A stretch of 6,890 nt of DNA from Clostridia bacterium (GTDB lineage: Bacteria; Bacillota; DSM-521; Neomoorellales; Neomoorellaceae): the NCBI GenBank assembly GCA_012727745.1, contig JAAYGJ010000265.1, positions 1-6,890 of the forward strand. The letters are read 5' to 3'. Every line of letters begins with the position of its first letter. Positions within the stretch are counted from its first letter, which is position 1. The notes under the pieces are model-generated. The model was not told the origin of the DNA. It searched no databases and was given only the letters and a program-made list of their open reading frames with translations. Shown piece after piece: positions 1 to 5,727 of the stretch. A program made the translations under genes and the position numbers.

Positions 1-530
1 AGGGTAGCCTGAGTAGTGCTCAAGGTGACGATTGCATCGGCTTCGGCTACTTTTTTATGTACCCAGACCGGGGTGCCTGCTCTGCTAATACCTTTAAAAA
101 CATAATTATCAGCCTGGCTTACGTCATTGCAAAATACTTCCACACCTTCACAGTTAACAACTTCGCTACCTAGTTTCTCAACAATTTCCTCTTGTGACAG
201 GGCCGGTACTTTACCACAACCGATAACGATATTGATACTGGCCCCGGCGTCTTTTATTTTTTTGATGAGTAGTGGCAGGATTTTCTTGATCGGCGCCTGG
301 CGAAACTGGTTTTCGGTAATAATCGCTACTTTTTTGGCATTGGTCAACAGTTCAGATAACTTTTTGCCGCCAATAGGATTTTCTACTGCAGCCATGACTG
401 CCCCAGGTACGTCGGCTAATTCCTCCTGTTCCTGGGGAATAAAGCTGCCAGCCAGATTGCTGTCGTCAACTTCCAGTTCCAGAAATACGCCCCGCTCTTC
501 AGCTGTTTCATAGGGAATCTGAAGTTTCAT
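1..530 (-). CDS. Divergent LarA-family (DUF2088, lactate racemase-like) protein, N-terminal part
   Basis: The reading frame runs on the minus strand from an ATG at 530 and is still open at position 1, giving 176 full codons of N-terminal sequence; the C-terminal half lies outside the window. An ideal GGAGG ribosome binding site (539-543) sits about 8 bases upstream of the ATG. The fold pattern resembles the N-terminal domain of LarA, the nickel-pincer lactate racemase. It shows an ILPLLIKKIKDAGA segment (residues 84-97), a Gly-rich IVIGCGKVPALSQEEI segment (101-116) and GTPVWVHKKVAEADAIV (152-168). However, residues the family normally conserves differ. The DxTRxxP motif reads NQFRQAP (74-80), the GTH segment reads GKV (106-108) and the NHD segment reads CND (134-136). 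The catalytic His expected near residue 108 is therefore Val. It could be a LarA homologue with another substrate or a non-racemase member. Family assignment is fairly sure; substrate is unknown. Confidence 0.8.
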   Translation of the reverse strand, partial: MKLQIPYETAEERGVFLELEVDDSNLAGSFIPQEQEELADVPGAVMAAVENPIGGKKLSELLTNAKKVAIITENQFRQAPIKKILPLLIKKIKDAGASINIVIGCGKVPALSQEEIVEKLGSEVVNCEGVEVFCNDVSQADNYVFKGISRAGTPVWVHKKVAEADAIVTLSTTQAT

Positions 531-619
531 TTTATCTACCTCCATATTGTTATTTGTTTTTTACTACCCCCGTAAACGACGATCGCTGATAAAATAGAAT
601 TACCAGTCTGGCTGAAGTC

Positions 620-647
620 GTTATAACAATCAAGCCGCCATTGTCAA
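620..647 (-). promoter_or_regulatory. Sigma-A promoter for the LarA-family gene
   Basis: Read on the minus strand, a perfect -35 box TTGACA (642-647) is followed after 16 bases by TATAAC (620-625), which matches five of six -10 positions and is preceded by TG in the extended -10 position. The predicted transcript would begin near 613 and leave an untranslated leader of about 80 bases before the ATG at 530. No known riboswitch fold was recognised in that leader. Confidence 0.65.
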
Positions 648-689
648 CCAGCCACCTTCCTCGAGATTTAGCCAAGATTCGGAAAACAT

Positions 690-716
690 TTAGACTTGTC
701 AATGTAGACAGTCTAA
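690..716. promoter_or_regulatory. Palindrome, possible operator
   Basis: Arms TTAGAC (690-695) and GTCTAA (711-716) are perfect inverted repeats. Inside them TGTC (697-700) pairs with GACA (707-710) around a six-base centre AATGTA. One unpaired T (696) breaks the symmetry. The element overlaps a possible plus-strand -35 box TTGTCA (697-702), which on the minus strand reads as a perfect TTGACA. It is about 50 bases upstream of the minus-strand promoter and 160 bases upstream of the ubiX promoter. It resembles a repressor or activator binding site, but the regulator is unknown. Confidence 0.4.
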
Positions 717-744
717 TTGCTATACCGAAGATATTCTATATAAT
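717..744 (+). promoter_or_regulatory. Possible upstream plus-strand promoter
   Basis: TTGCTA (717-722), 16 bases, then a perfect TATAAT (739-744) lies in very AT-rich DNA directly beside the palindrome at 690-716. It would produce a transcript with a leader of roughly 245 bases before ubiX. AT-rich DNA yields such matches easily, so this is a weak prediction. Confidence 0.3.
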
Positions 745-826
745 TATTTATAATCCTCCCTTGGTGAAATTTATTAATAGCAGTGGCAATTTCTGTATAA
801 TTTTTGCTGTATCAGGTCTAAATATG

Positions 827-864
827 CTGAGGCCGCCAGATAAAGGAAAATTGCGGCAGCTCAG
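827..864. repeat. Imperfect GC-rich inverted repeat overlapping the ubiX promoter
   Basis: CTGAGGCCGC (827-836) pairs with GCGGC (853-857) and CTCAG (860-864), leaving a two-base bulge AG (858-859) and a 16-base loop. This is a GC-rich island in otherwise AT-rich sequence. Its right arm covers the -35 box of the putative ubiX promoter (851-856). No U-tract follows on either strand, so it is not a typical terminator; an operator or an RNA leader hairpin of a longer transcript is more likely. Confidence 0.4.
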
Positions 865-879
865 AAAAAGGTGTATAAT
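851..879 (+). promoter_or_regulatory. Likely sigma-A promoter for ubiX-comEC-holA
   Basis: A perfect -10 box TATAAT (874-879) is preceded by exactly 17 bases and a partial -35 box TTGCGG (851-856). Transcription would start near 886, about 110 bases before the ubiX start codon. The weak -35 box overlaps an inverted repeat, suggesting the promoter may be regulated. Confidence 0.5.
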
Positions 880-922
880 ATTAAATCAGTGATTGCAGTA
901 AGATAATTAGTTTATAAATTGG

Positions 923-936
923 AGGGCAAGCGCCCT
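923..936 (+). other. Small leader hairpin upstream of ubiX
   Basis: AGGGC (923-927) and GCCCT (932-936) form a perfect five-base-pair stem with a four-base loop in the predicted ubiX leader. An alternative pairing of GGCAA (925-929) with TTGCC (944-948) would exclude it. It lies just before the possible leader ORF at 949. It may be only local structure. Confidence 0.3.
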
Positions 937-948
937 GAGGTGATTGCC

Positions 949-975
949 ATGCCAGCTCTTAAGGGGAAAACATGA
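949..975 (+). CDS. Possible leader mini-ORF (8 codons) upstream of ubiX
   Basis: An ATG at 949 is preceded by a good Shine-Dalgarno sequence, GAGGTGAT (937-944), and encodes MPALKGKT followed by TGA at 973-975, 22 bases before the ubiX start. The GCTCT at 955-959, inside this mini-ORF, is complementary to AGAGC at 985-989, which touches the ubiX ribosome binding site AGGAG. Translation of the mini-ORF could therefore expose the ubiX site. A very short ORF can arise by chance; support comes only from the SD, the spacing and the complementarity. No similarity to a known leader peptide is claimed. Confidence 0.3.
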   Translation: MPALKGKT

Positions 976-997
976 TGCTAGAAGGAGAGCAGGGTAG

Positions 998-1561
998 ATG
1001 CGCTTAGTCGTAGCTGTTACCGGGGCTACCGGGGCAATTTATGCAGTCAGGCTATTGCAGGCTTTAAAAGAAAAAGAGGTTGAGGTCCATTTAATTTTAA
1101 GCCGCTGGGCTAGGGAGACTGTGCGCCTGGAAACAAATTTTGATGAGGAAAATTTTCGCCAACTGGCAACTTGTTGTTACACAGAAAATGATCTGGCGGC
1201 ACCGCTGGCCAGCGGCTCCTTCCAGCATCAAGGGATGGTTGTTATCCCCTGCAGTATGAAGACACTGGCCGGTATTGCTCACGGTTATGCAGCTAACTTG
1301 ATTATGAGGGCTGCTGATGTGACTTTGAAGGAAGGGCGCAGGCTCATCCTGGCAACCCGGGAAACGCCTTTGAATGCTATTCACCTGGAAAATATGTTAA
1401 CCCTGGCCCGCCTGGGGGTTGTTATTATGCCGCCTGTGCCGGCTTTCTATAACCAGCCCCGGAGTATAGACGACCTGGTTAATAACTTTGTGGGGCGTAT
1501 TATGGATTTGCTGGGGCTAGAACACGATTTGGTAGCACGCTGGAGCGGTATGAAATACTGA
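998..1561 (+). CDS. ubiX: UbiX-type flavin prenyltransferase
   Basis: This 187-residue protein matches the UbiX/Pad1 family over its full usual length. The family joins a dimethylallyl group to reduced FMN to make prenylated FMN, the cofactor of UbiD-type (de)carboxylases, and is cytosolic. Visible family segments are the N-terminal GATGAIYAVRLLQAL flavin-binding turn (residues 9-23), ENDLAAPLASGSF (63-75), the VIPCSMKTLAGIAHGYA stretch (82-98), RAADVTLKE (104-112), RETPL (121-125), HLENM (129-133) and PPVPAFY (145-151). The ATG follows AGGAG (983-987) by ten bases and begins directly with the beta strand MRLVVAVTG expected of the family. It is probably the first substantial gene of a plus-strand operon, with comEC beginning 44 bases after its stop. 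No ubiD partner is seen in the window, so the enzyme it serves is unknown. The family call is secure; the pathway is not. Confidence 0.93.
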   Translation: MRLVVAVTGATGAIYAVRLLQALKEKEVEVHLILSRWARETVRLETNFDEENFRQLATCCYTENDLAAPLASGSFQHQGMVVIPCSMKTLAGIAHGYAANLIMRAADVTLKEGRRLILATRETPLNAIHLENMLTLARLGVVIMPPVPAFYNQPRSIDDLVNNFVGRIMDLLGLEHDLVARWSGMKY

Positions 1562-1605
1562 TTGAAGCGGCAAGGAATTAAAGCTATTCTGGCGAAAATT
1601 GTCTT

Positions 1606-3993
1606 ATGCAGGACAGGCCACTGGTTTGGGTTACTCTTGCCTATATTTGCGGTTTACTGCTGGCGCGCCTGTTGACGACAGGATGGGGTTTTACACTGGC
1701 TCTTGCCCTTTTCCTGTGGTTTTATGCTTATCTTTTCTGGCGGGCACCGCGCCGGCCTGTTTGGCAGTTGTTTTTGCTGGCGGGTTTTATAGCCTTAGGT
1801 CTGGGTGTTGCCGGCTGGGATATTGCCTGCCATCAGAGTCAATTGCTTGCTGACCGGGAAACTTACCTGGACCTTACCGGCGTGGTGGCGGAGGAGCCGC
1901 AGCATTACCCTGAACGCACGGTCTATACCCTGTTAGCCCGCGAAGTGAGACAGGAAGGCTATTACCGGCAGGTAAAGGAAAAAGTTCAACTGGTATATTA
2001 CCTGCCAGAGAAAGGAGATAGACCTGGATATAGTTATGGCGATGTTCTCCGCGTTCACGGCCAGTTAACTGAACCACCGCAGGCCCGCAACCCCGGCGAA
2101 TTTAATTACCGCGCCCACCTTGAACGGCATTACATTTACAACCGCATGTTAGTAAGCGATGGAGCAGCGATAGTTAAGCTCGGCGCTGAACCGGGTAACC
2201 CTCTGGTGCGCCTGGCTCTGGCGGTTAAAAGCCGGGTCAGGGAGGCTATTAATACGGCCCTGCCGCAGCGTCAGGCAGCTATCCTGGAGGCACTGCTCTA
2301 TGGTGACAGGGAACAGCTGGAAGAAAACGATGTTAAGACTTTCAAAGACCTGGGAGTTATGCACGTATTTGCTACCAGCGGTCTCCATGTGGGCTTTGTT
2401 ATCCTGTTTTTAATGTCATTTGCCGGGTTATTAGGATTGAACCGCAGGGCTGCTGTTGGCCTGGGGCTGGCAGGCCTGCTTTTTTATGCCGCCCTGGCAG
2501 GCTTTAGCCCTTCCATAAGCCGGGCTACTATAATGGGGGCTTTAAGCCTGCTGGCTTATTTGCGCCAGGAACGGCGGGACTTTTATACTGCCCTGGCCCT
2601 GGCGGCGCTGCTAATTTTATTGCTGCGTCCCCGTTACCTTTATGACAGCGGCTTCCAGCTTTCTTTTGCTGCCGCCTGGGGTATTGTTTACCTTTACCCT
2701 GTGCTCGATGAGCTGCTTATCACCTTGCCTGACTGGCGCCGCTATCTGATAGTACCTCTGGCTGCCCAGCTGGCCACTCTGCCACTGGTAGTGTATCATT
2801 TCAATTTTGTTCCCCTGCTGAGCCTGGTAGCTAACCTGGTTGCCGTCGGCCTGGTAGGGATTATTGTTATCCTGGGGCTGGCTGTTCTGCTGACAGCCCT
2901 TGTCTGGCTGCCGGTGGCAGTTGCGCTGGCCACGGCCACAGGCCTTTTGATTAATCTGCTGCTGGCCTTCCTTACCGGTCTGGCAGGCTTACCGGGCATA
3001 ACCCTGCCCCTGGCTGTGCCGGCACCCCTGACGGTGATAATGTATTACATAATTTTAATTGCCTGGCGTGAATTGTGGTTACGGCGCCAGCAGCCGCGCT
3101 GGCGGGTTCTGTGGCAGTGGCGCCGCCGGGAACTGGCTATCCTGCTGGTACTTGTTCTGTTAACTGTGGGGGTTTATTATTATCATCCGGCCAAGCCCGG
3201 GGAGTTGAAAGTTACATTTATTGATGTAGGCCAGGGCGATGCAATTTTTTTGACTACACCTGGTGGACGCCGGGTTCTTATTGACGGCGGCGGCCGACCT
3301 TATGGCGACTTTGATGTGGGTGAAAGGATAGTAGTTCCTTTCCTGCAGCGCCAGGGCATACGCCAGCTGGATGTAGTGGTCAGCACCCATCCTGATGCTG
3401 ATCACCTGAATGGTTTAGCTGCGGTTGTGCAGCAGCTACCTGTATCCCTGGTAGTGCTTCCGTCTTTGCATGACGGGGAGATGCGGGCCGATTATGCCCC
3501 TTTTCTGGCCGAGCTAAAAAGCAGAAATATTCCCTGGCAGGAAGCGGGGCGGGGGGCGGCTATCGCCCTTGATCCGGAGGTGGAAATGCAGGTCTTCCAC
3601 CCGGGACCGGCGATTCGGGGGAGCAAGTCGGACAGCAACAATAATTCTCTGGTCTTAAGAGTTGTTTACCGGCAGTTCAGCCTCCTGCTTAGCGGTGATA
3701 TTGAAAATGAGGCCATGGACAACCTTACTGCTGCCGGGCTGGAACTAAGCAGTACCATCTTTAAAGTGCCCCATCATGGTAGCCGCTTTGGCCTGCACCA
3801 GGAGTTTTTAGAGCAGGTAGGGGCACAAGCAACAGTCATTTCTGTTGGCGAAGGTAATAATTTTGGCCACCCTGCTCCAGAAGTAATTAATTATTGGCAG
3901 GAAAAAGGCGTTCCGGTTTATCGTACTGACAGGCAGGGAGCAATTATGCTCTGGAGCGATGGGCAGCACTGGCGGGTAGATACTTTTCTTTAA
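1606..3993 (+). CDS. comEC: ComEC/Rec2 DNA uptake channel protein
   Basis: This 795-residue polytopic membrane protein has the full-length ComEC domain order. Residues about 1-60 hold N-terminal membrane helices, followed by a soluble DUF4131-type region to about 190. Next is the multi-helix Competence domain (about 220-510), with the conserved ATSGLHV at 256-262 and SPSISRA around 301-307. A C-terminal metallo-beta-lactamase-like domain begins near 535. That domain contains FIDVGQGD (538-545), THPDADH (594-600) with the HxDxDH metal-binding pattern, and PHHGS (722-726), so its nuclease-type site appears intact. In competent bacteria ComEC carries single-stranded DNA across the cytoplasmic membrane. 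Many non-transformable Clostridia also keep it, so competence is not proven. The chosen ATG has no good ribosome binding site nearby, and an in-frame stop at 1579-1581 limits upstream starts, so translation may be inefficient or coupled to ubiX. ComEA, its usual partner, is not upstream here. Confidence 0.95.
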   Translation: MQDRPLVWVTLAYICGLLLARLLTTGWGFTLALALFLWFYAYLFWRAPRRPVWQLFLLAGFIALGLGVAGWDIACHQSQLLADRETYLDLTGVVAEEPQHYPERTVYTLLAREVRQEGYYRQVKEKVQLVYYLPEKGDRPGYSYGDVLRVHGQLTEPPQARNPGEFNYRAHLERHYIYNRMLVSDGAAIVKLGAEPGNPLVRLALAVKSRVREAINTALPQRQAAILEALLYGDREQLEENDVKTFKDLGVMHVFATSGLHVGFVILFLMSFAGLLGLNRRAAVGLGLAGLLFYAALAGFSPSISRATIMGALSLLAYLRQERRDFYTALALAALLILLLRPRYLYDSGFQLSFAAAWGIVYLYPVLDELLITLPDWRRYLIVPLAAQLATLPLVVYHFNFVPLLSLVANLVAVGLVGIIVILGLAVLLTALVWLPVAVALATATGLLINLLLAFLTGLAGLPGITLPLAVPAPLTVIMYYIILIAWRELWLRRQQPRWRVLWQWRRRELAILLVLVLLTVGVYYYHPAKPGELKVTFIDVGQGDAIFLTTPGGRRVLIDGGGRPYGDFDVGERIVVPFLQRQGIRQLDVVVSTHPDADHLNGLAAVVQQLPVSLVVLPSLHDGEMRADYAPFLAELKSRNIPWQEAGRGAAIALDPEVEMQVFHPGPAIRGSKSDSNNNSLVLRVVYRQFSLLLSGDIENEAMDNLTAAGLELSSTIFKVPHHGSRFGLHQEFLEQVGAQATVISVGEGNNFGHPAPEVINYWQEKGVPVYRTDRQGAIMLWSDGQHWRVDTFL

Positions 3994-4000
3994 GATGGTA

Positions 4001-4029
4001 TTGCCGTCACAAATTTTTAATGGCATTAT
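4001..4029 (+). promoter_or_regulatory. Weak candidate promoter upstream of holA
   Basis: TTGCCG (4001-4006) and CATTAT (4024-4029) are separated by 17 bases in the 125-base gap between comEC and holA. TATACT (4027-4032) is a better -10 box but lies 20 bases from the -35 box. The gap is long for an operon, so an internal promoter is plausible but poorly supported. Confidence 0.25.
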
Positions 4030-4085
4030 ACTGGTATCAAGCGGGGTTGGAAGCAGAGCCTGATGTTTTTATGTTAGGAGATTAG

Positions 4086-4118
4086 GTGTTCATTCCTGAG
4101 GGGAATGGAGGGGTTTAG
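4086..4118 (+). CDS. Possible leader mini-ORF (10 codons) abutting holA
   Basis: AGGAG (4076-4080) precedes a GTG at 4086 by five bases. The ORF reads MFIPEGNGGV and stops at TAG 4116-4118, directly adjacent to the holA start TTG at 4119 and in the same frame. The mini-ORF spans the hairpin at 4089-4109 that overlaps the holA ribosome binding site, so its translation could open that site and reload ribosomes onto holA. Coding function of the peptide itself is unlikely, and chance occurrence is possible. Confidence 0.3.
   Translation: MFIPEGNGGV
4089..4109 (+). other. Hairpin overlapping the holA ribosome binding site
   Basis: CATTCC (4091-4096) and GGAATG (4102-4107) form a perfect six-base-pair stem with loop TGAGG. 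One T-G and one T-A pair can extend it to 4089/4109. The right arm overlaps the start of the holA Shine-Dalgarno sequence GGAGGGG (4107-4113), so the fold could lower translation initiation. Confidence 0.4.
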
Positions 4119-5108
4119 TTGGACTGGCGACAGCTGGACAAGGAGCTAAAAGCTAAGCGGATAGCGCCTGCCTACCTTTTTTATGGAACGGAAGATTACC
4201 TGCTGGAGCGGTATTTAAAGATACTAAAAGAGCTAATAATTCCGCCGGAAGCAGAAGCTTTTGATTATCAGGAGCTGGACGGACGGGAACTAACTGCTGC
4301 CGACGTTGTTTTTCATGCCGATACCCTGCCGGCCCTGGCACCTCGGCGCCTGGTGGTAGTAAAAAGTCCGGCTGCAGAAATACTGAGCAGCGGGGCCGCA
4401 GCTTTGCTGGCCTACCTGGAAGATCCGGCGCCTGCTAGCTGTCTGGTAATAGCTATATATGGCAGTATTGACCGGCGTCTTAAAGTGTTTAAAAAGTTTA
4501 GCGAGATTGGACAGGTGGTTGAGTTTGCCCCCTTAAGGGGAAAGGCGCTGGAAGCATGTCTAAGGCGTGAAGCACAGGAGCAGGGTTATGACTTGACTCC
4601 GGAGGCAGCTGCTACTCTGAGTGAAGCTGGCAGTTTGCGACAGGCCAGGAACGAGCTGCTCAAAGCGATGAACTACATGGATAAGCCCGGCTTGATTAAG
4701 CTAACAGATTTACAGGAGCTTTTGCCGCCTGCTATGGAAGGGACAATATTTCAACTGGTCGATGCCCTGGGCAATCGTAATGCCCCCCTGGCTATCAAGC
4801 TCCTGCGCCAGCTTCTGGCTATGGGAGAGGCACCTCTGGGTGTGGTGGCTATGCTAGCGCGCCAGTTGCGTTTGATTTATCAATATCATTTGCTGGGTGA
4901 TCGCCAGAAAATGATTGCCACTCTTGGCCTTAAACCTTTTGTGGTTAACAAGGTTGCGGCTCAGTCGCGAAATTTTTCTCTTGCCTCAGCAGGGGAGGCC
5001 CTGGCAGAGCTACTCAAGGTTGACACCGGCCTAAAGAGCGGTCAGGCTGGCGCTGCCGTATTGCTTGAAAAGGCCCTGTGGACGATAATCTTAAAAGGGG
5101 AACATTAA
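4119..5108 (+). CDS. holA: DNA polymerase III delta subunit
   Basis: This 329-residue protein has the length and layout of HolA (YqeN in Bacillus), the clamp-loader subunit that opens the sliding beta clamp so it can be placed on DNA at primed sites. The N-terminus (residues 17-40) carries AYLFYGTEDYLLERYL, the family's typical opening, where the position resembling a P-loop is degenerate. Around residues 205-225 is EGTIFQLVDALGNRN, followed by the helical C-terminal collar domain with AMLARQLRLIYQYHLL (about 244-259). The start is TTG at 4119, supported by GGAGGGG at 4107-4113 and by the family-like N-terminus MDWRQLDKEL. It follows comEC, as in Bacillus and many other Firmicutes. Its last codons form the left arm of the downstream hairpin. 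Confidence 0.93.
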   Translation: MDWRQLDKELKAKRIAPAYLFYGTEDYLLERYLKILKELIIPPEAEAFDYQELDGRELTAADVVFHADTLPALAPRRLVVVKSPAAEILSSGAAALLAYLEDPAPASCLVIAIYGSIDRRLKVFKKFSEIGQVVEFAPLRGKALEACLRREAQEQGYDLTPEAAATLSEAGSLRQARNELLKAMNYMDKPGLIKLTDLQELLPPAMEGTIFQLVDALGNRNAPLAIKLLRQLLAMGEAPLGVVAMLARQLRLIYQYHLLGDRQKMIATLGLKPFVVNKVAAQSRNFSLASAGEALAELLKVDTGLKSGQAGAAVLLEKALWTIILKGEH

Positions 5109-5121
5109 CATATGTTCCCCT
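5096..5121. terminator. Shared hairpin between convergent holA and small-protein genes
   Basis: AGGGGAACAT (5096-5105) and ATGTTCCCCT (5112-5121) form a perfect ten-base-pair stem with a six-base loop that includes the holA stop codon. On the minus strand the stem is followed by TTTTAA, giving a short U-tract and making it a credible terminator for the gene at 5130-5324. On the plus strand no U-tract follows directly; T-rich DNA only appears about 20 bases later, so termination of holA here is less certain. Confidence 0.65.
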
Positions 5122-5129
5122 GGCTTGCC

Positions 5130-5324
5130 TTAGAATTCCTTGTTTTTGTTTTTGCCCGGCGAAGTTTTAGCCTCGCCTCTTTTCATGCCATAGGTGGTTG
5201 GCTCTGTAAAATCGTCGGCGAATTCGTACGGAGCCCCAATCGCAGTACCTTCACCATTAATCTGTGTTGCTAGGTCTGTTTTGCGGCGGGCTTTATTATC
5301 CTTGCCGGTGTTTTTAGCAGGCAT
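5130..5324 (-). CDS. Small basic protein, putative gamma-like small acid-soluble spore protein
   Basis: This 64-residue hydrophilic protein is rich in Lys, Thr, Gly, Asn and Glu and has no membrane segment. The N-terminus has a basic stretch KARRKTD (residues 11-17) and the C-terminus is also Lys-rich. A central YEFADDF (33-39) loosely resembles the TEFA-S-E segments at which germination protease cuts small acid-soluble spore proteins. The ATG is preceded by a G-rich ribosome binding site (AAGGGGGG, about 5334-5342) at a suitable distance. A sigma-G-like promoter lies upstream and a terminator hairpin lies just after the stop, so it looks like a self-contained unit. Its neighbours include spoIIP. 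I recognise no clear family match; the spore-protein call rests on size, composition, the short motif and the promoter. The alternative is an uncharacterised small conserved protein. Confidence 0.55.
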   Translation of the reverse strand: MPAKNTGKDNKARRKTDLATQINGEGTAIGAPYEFADDFTEPTTYGMKRGEAKTSPGKNKNKEF

Positions 5325-5358
5325 AAATTAAAATCCCCCCTTTCTAAAAGCCTGTTTT

Positions 5359-5389
5359 TATTATGGCATCAGATTGGGAGGAAAAATAC
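5359..5389 (-). promoter_or_regulatory. Candidate sigma-G (forespore) promoter
   Basis: On the minus strand CATAATA (5359-5365) fits the sigma-G -10 consensus CATWHTA at every position. A GTATT (5385-5389) matches four of five positions of the -35 consensus GHATR, with 19 bases between the boxes where about 18 is usual. Transcription would begin near 5352, leaving a short leader containing the ribosome binding site of the small protein at 5130-5324. Confidence 0.45.
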
Positions 5390-5399
5390 ACTAATAAAA

Positions 5400-5666
5400 T
5401 TATTGGGCTAGTTTGCGGTTATAAAGGATTTGCAGCCTGGATTTTTTGCGGGCGGCAGTGTTGCGGTGTAAGACACCTTTACTAACGGCATTGTCAATGG
5501 CACTTATCGCTTCACGCAAGGTGTTGGCGAGATTGTCATTGTCCTGTTCCAGTGCAGCCCGGAATTTCTTTATCCTGTTTTTAACATGGGTTTTAATAGC
5601 TTTATTGCGTTTAGTACGAATACGGGCCAGTTCTACGCGCTTAATTGCTGATTTAATGTTAGCCAA
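5400..5666 (-). CDS. rpsT: 30S ribosomal protein S20
   Basis: This 88-residue, highly basic helical protein is a full-length bacterial S20, which binds 16S rRNA in the body of the small subunit. Typical segments are the N-terminal ANIKSAIKRVELARIRTKRN (residues 2-21), the central KNRIKKFRAAL (29-39) and the C-terminal HRNTAARKKSRL (67-78). The start is TTG (5664-5666), supported by GGAGGTGA (5673-5680) six bases upstream. TTG starts are also known for S20 in other bacteria. A good vegetative promoter sits immediately upstream, with a predicted leader of only about 14 bases. No strong terminator follows; the next 75 bases hold the promoter and ribosome binding site of the small protein gene. 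Confidence 0.97.
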   Translation of the reverse strand: MANIKSAIKRVELARIRTKRNKAIKTHVKNRIKKFRAALEQDNDNLANTLREAISAIDNAVSKGVLHRNTAARKKSRLQILYNRKLAQ

Positions 5667-5686
5667 ACTCGTTCACCTCCCGCACT

Positions 5687-5715
5687 ATTTTATCACGGTG
5701 TTTTTCTAAAAGCAA
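5687..5715 (-). promoter_or_regulatory. Sigma-A promoter for rpsT
   Basis: On the minus strand TTGCTT (5710-5715), 17 bases and TAAAAT (5687-5692) preceded by TG in the extended -10 position make a good vegetative promoter. It fills the 61-base gap between spoIIP and rpsT. Transcription would start near 5680, directly at the Shine-Dalgarno sequence, so the leader has no room for a long regulatory structure. Confidence 0.65.
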
Positions 5716-5727
5716 CAAACTCTACTG

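Noticed and set aside
127..513. Plus-strand open frame of 128 codons
   Set aside because: It lies opposite the LarA-family gene, which has a good ribosome binding site and a recognisable family pattern; the plus frame is a Ser/Thr-rich shadow.
641..892. Open frame of 83 codons on the plus strand
   Set aside because: It starts at TTG without a ribosome binding site, overlaps the minus-strand promoter and both inverted repeats, and its Ile/Asn-rich translation reflects AT-rich intergenic DNA.
531..997. Riboswitch or T-box in the ubiX or larA-like leader
   Set aside because: No conserved core of any riboswitch class or T-box sequence was recognised, and there is no terminator hairpin with a U-tract.
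4086..5108. Read-through of TAG 4116-4118 to make a longer HolA (for example by pyrrolysine insertion)
   Set aside because: HolA has a normal family N-terminus at 4119 with its own ribosome binding site; the ten preceding residues add nothing recognisable.
5667..5727. Terminator between spoIIP and rpsT
   Set aside because: Only a four-to-five-base AT-rich stem is possible before the T-run, which is part of the rpsT promoter region; this is too weak to call.
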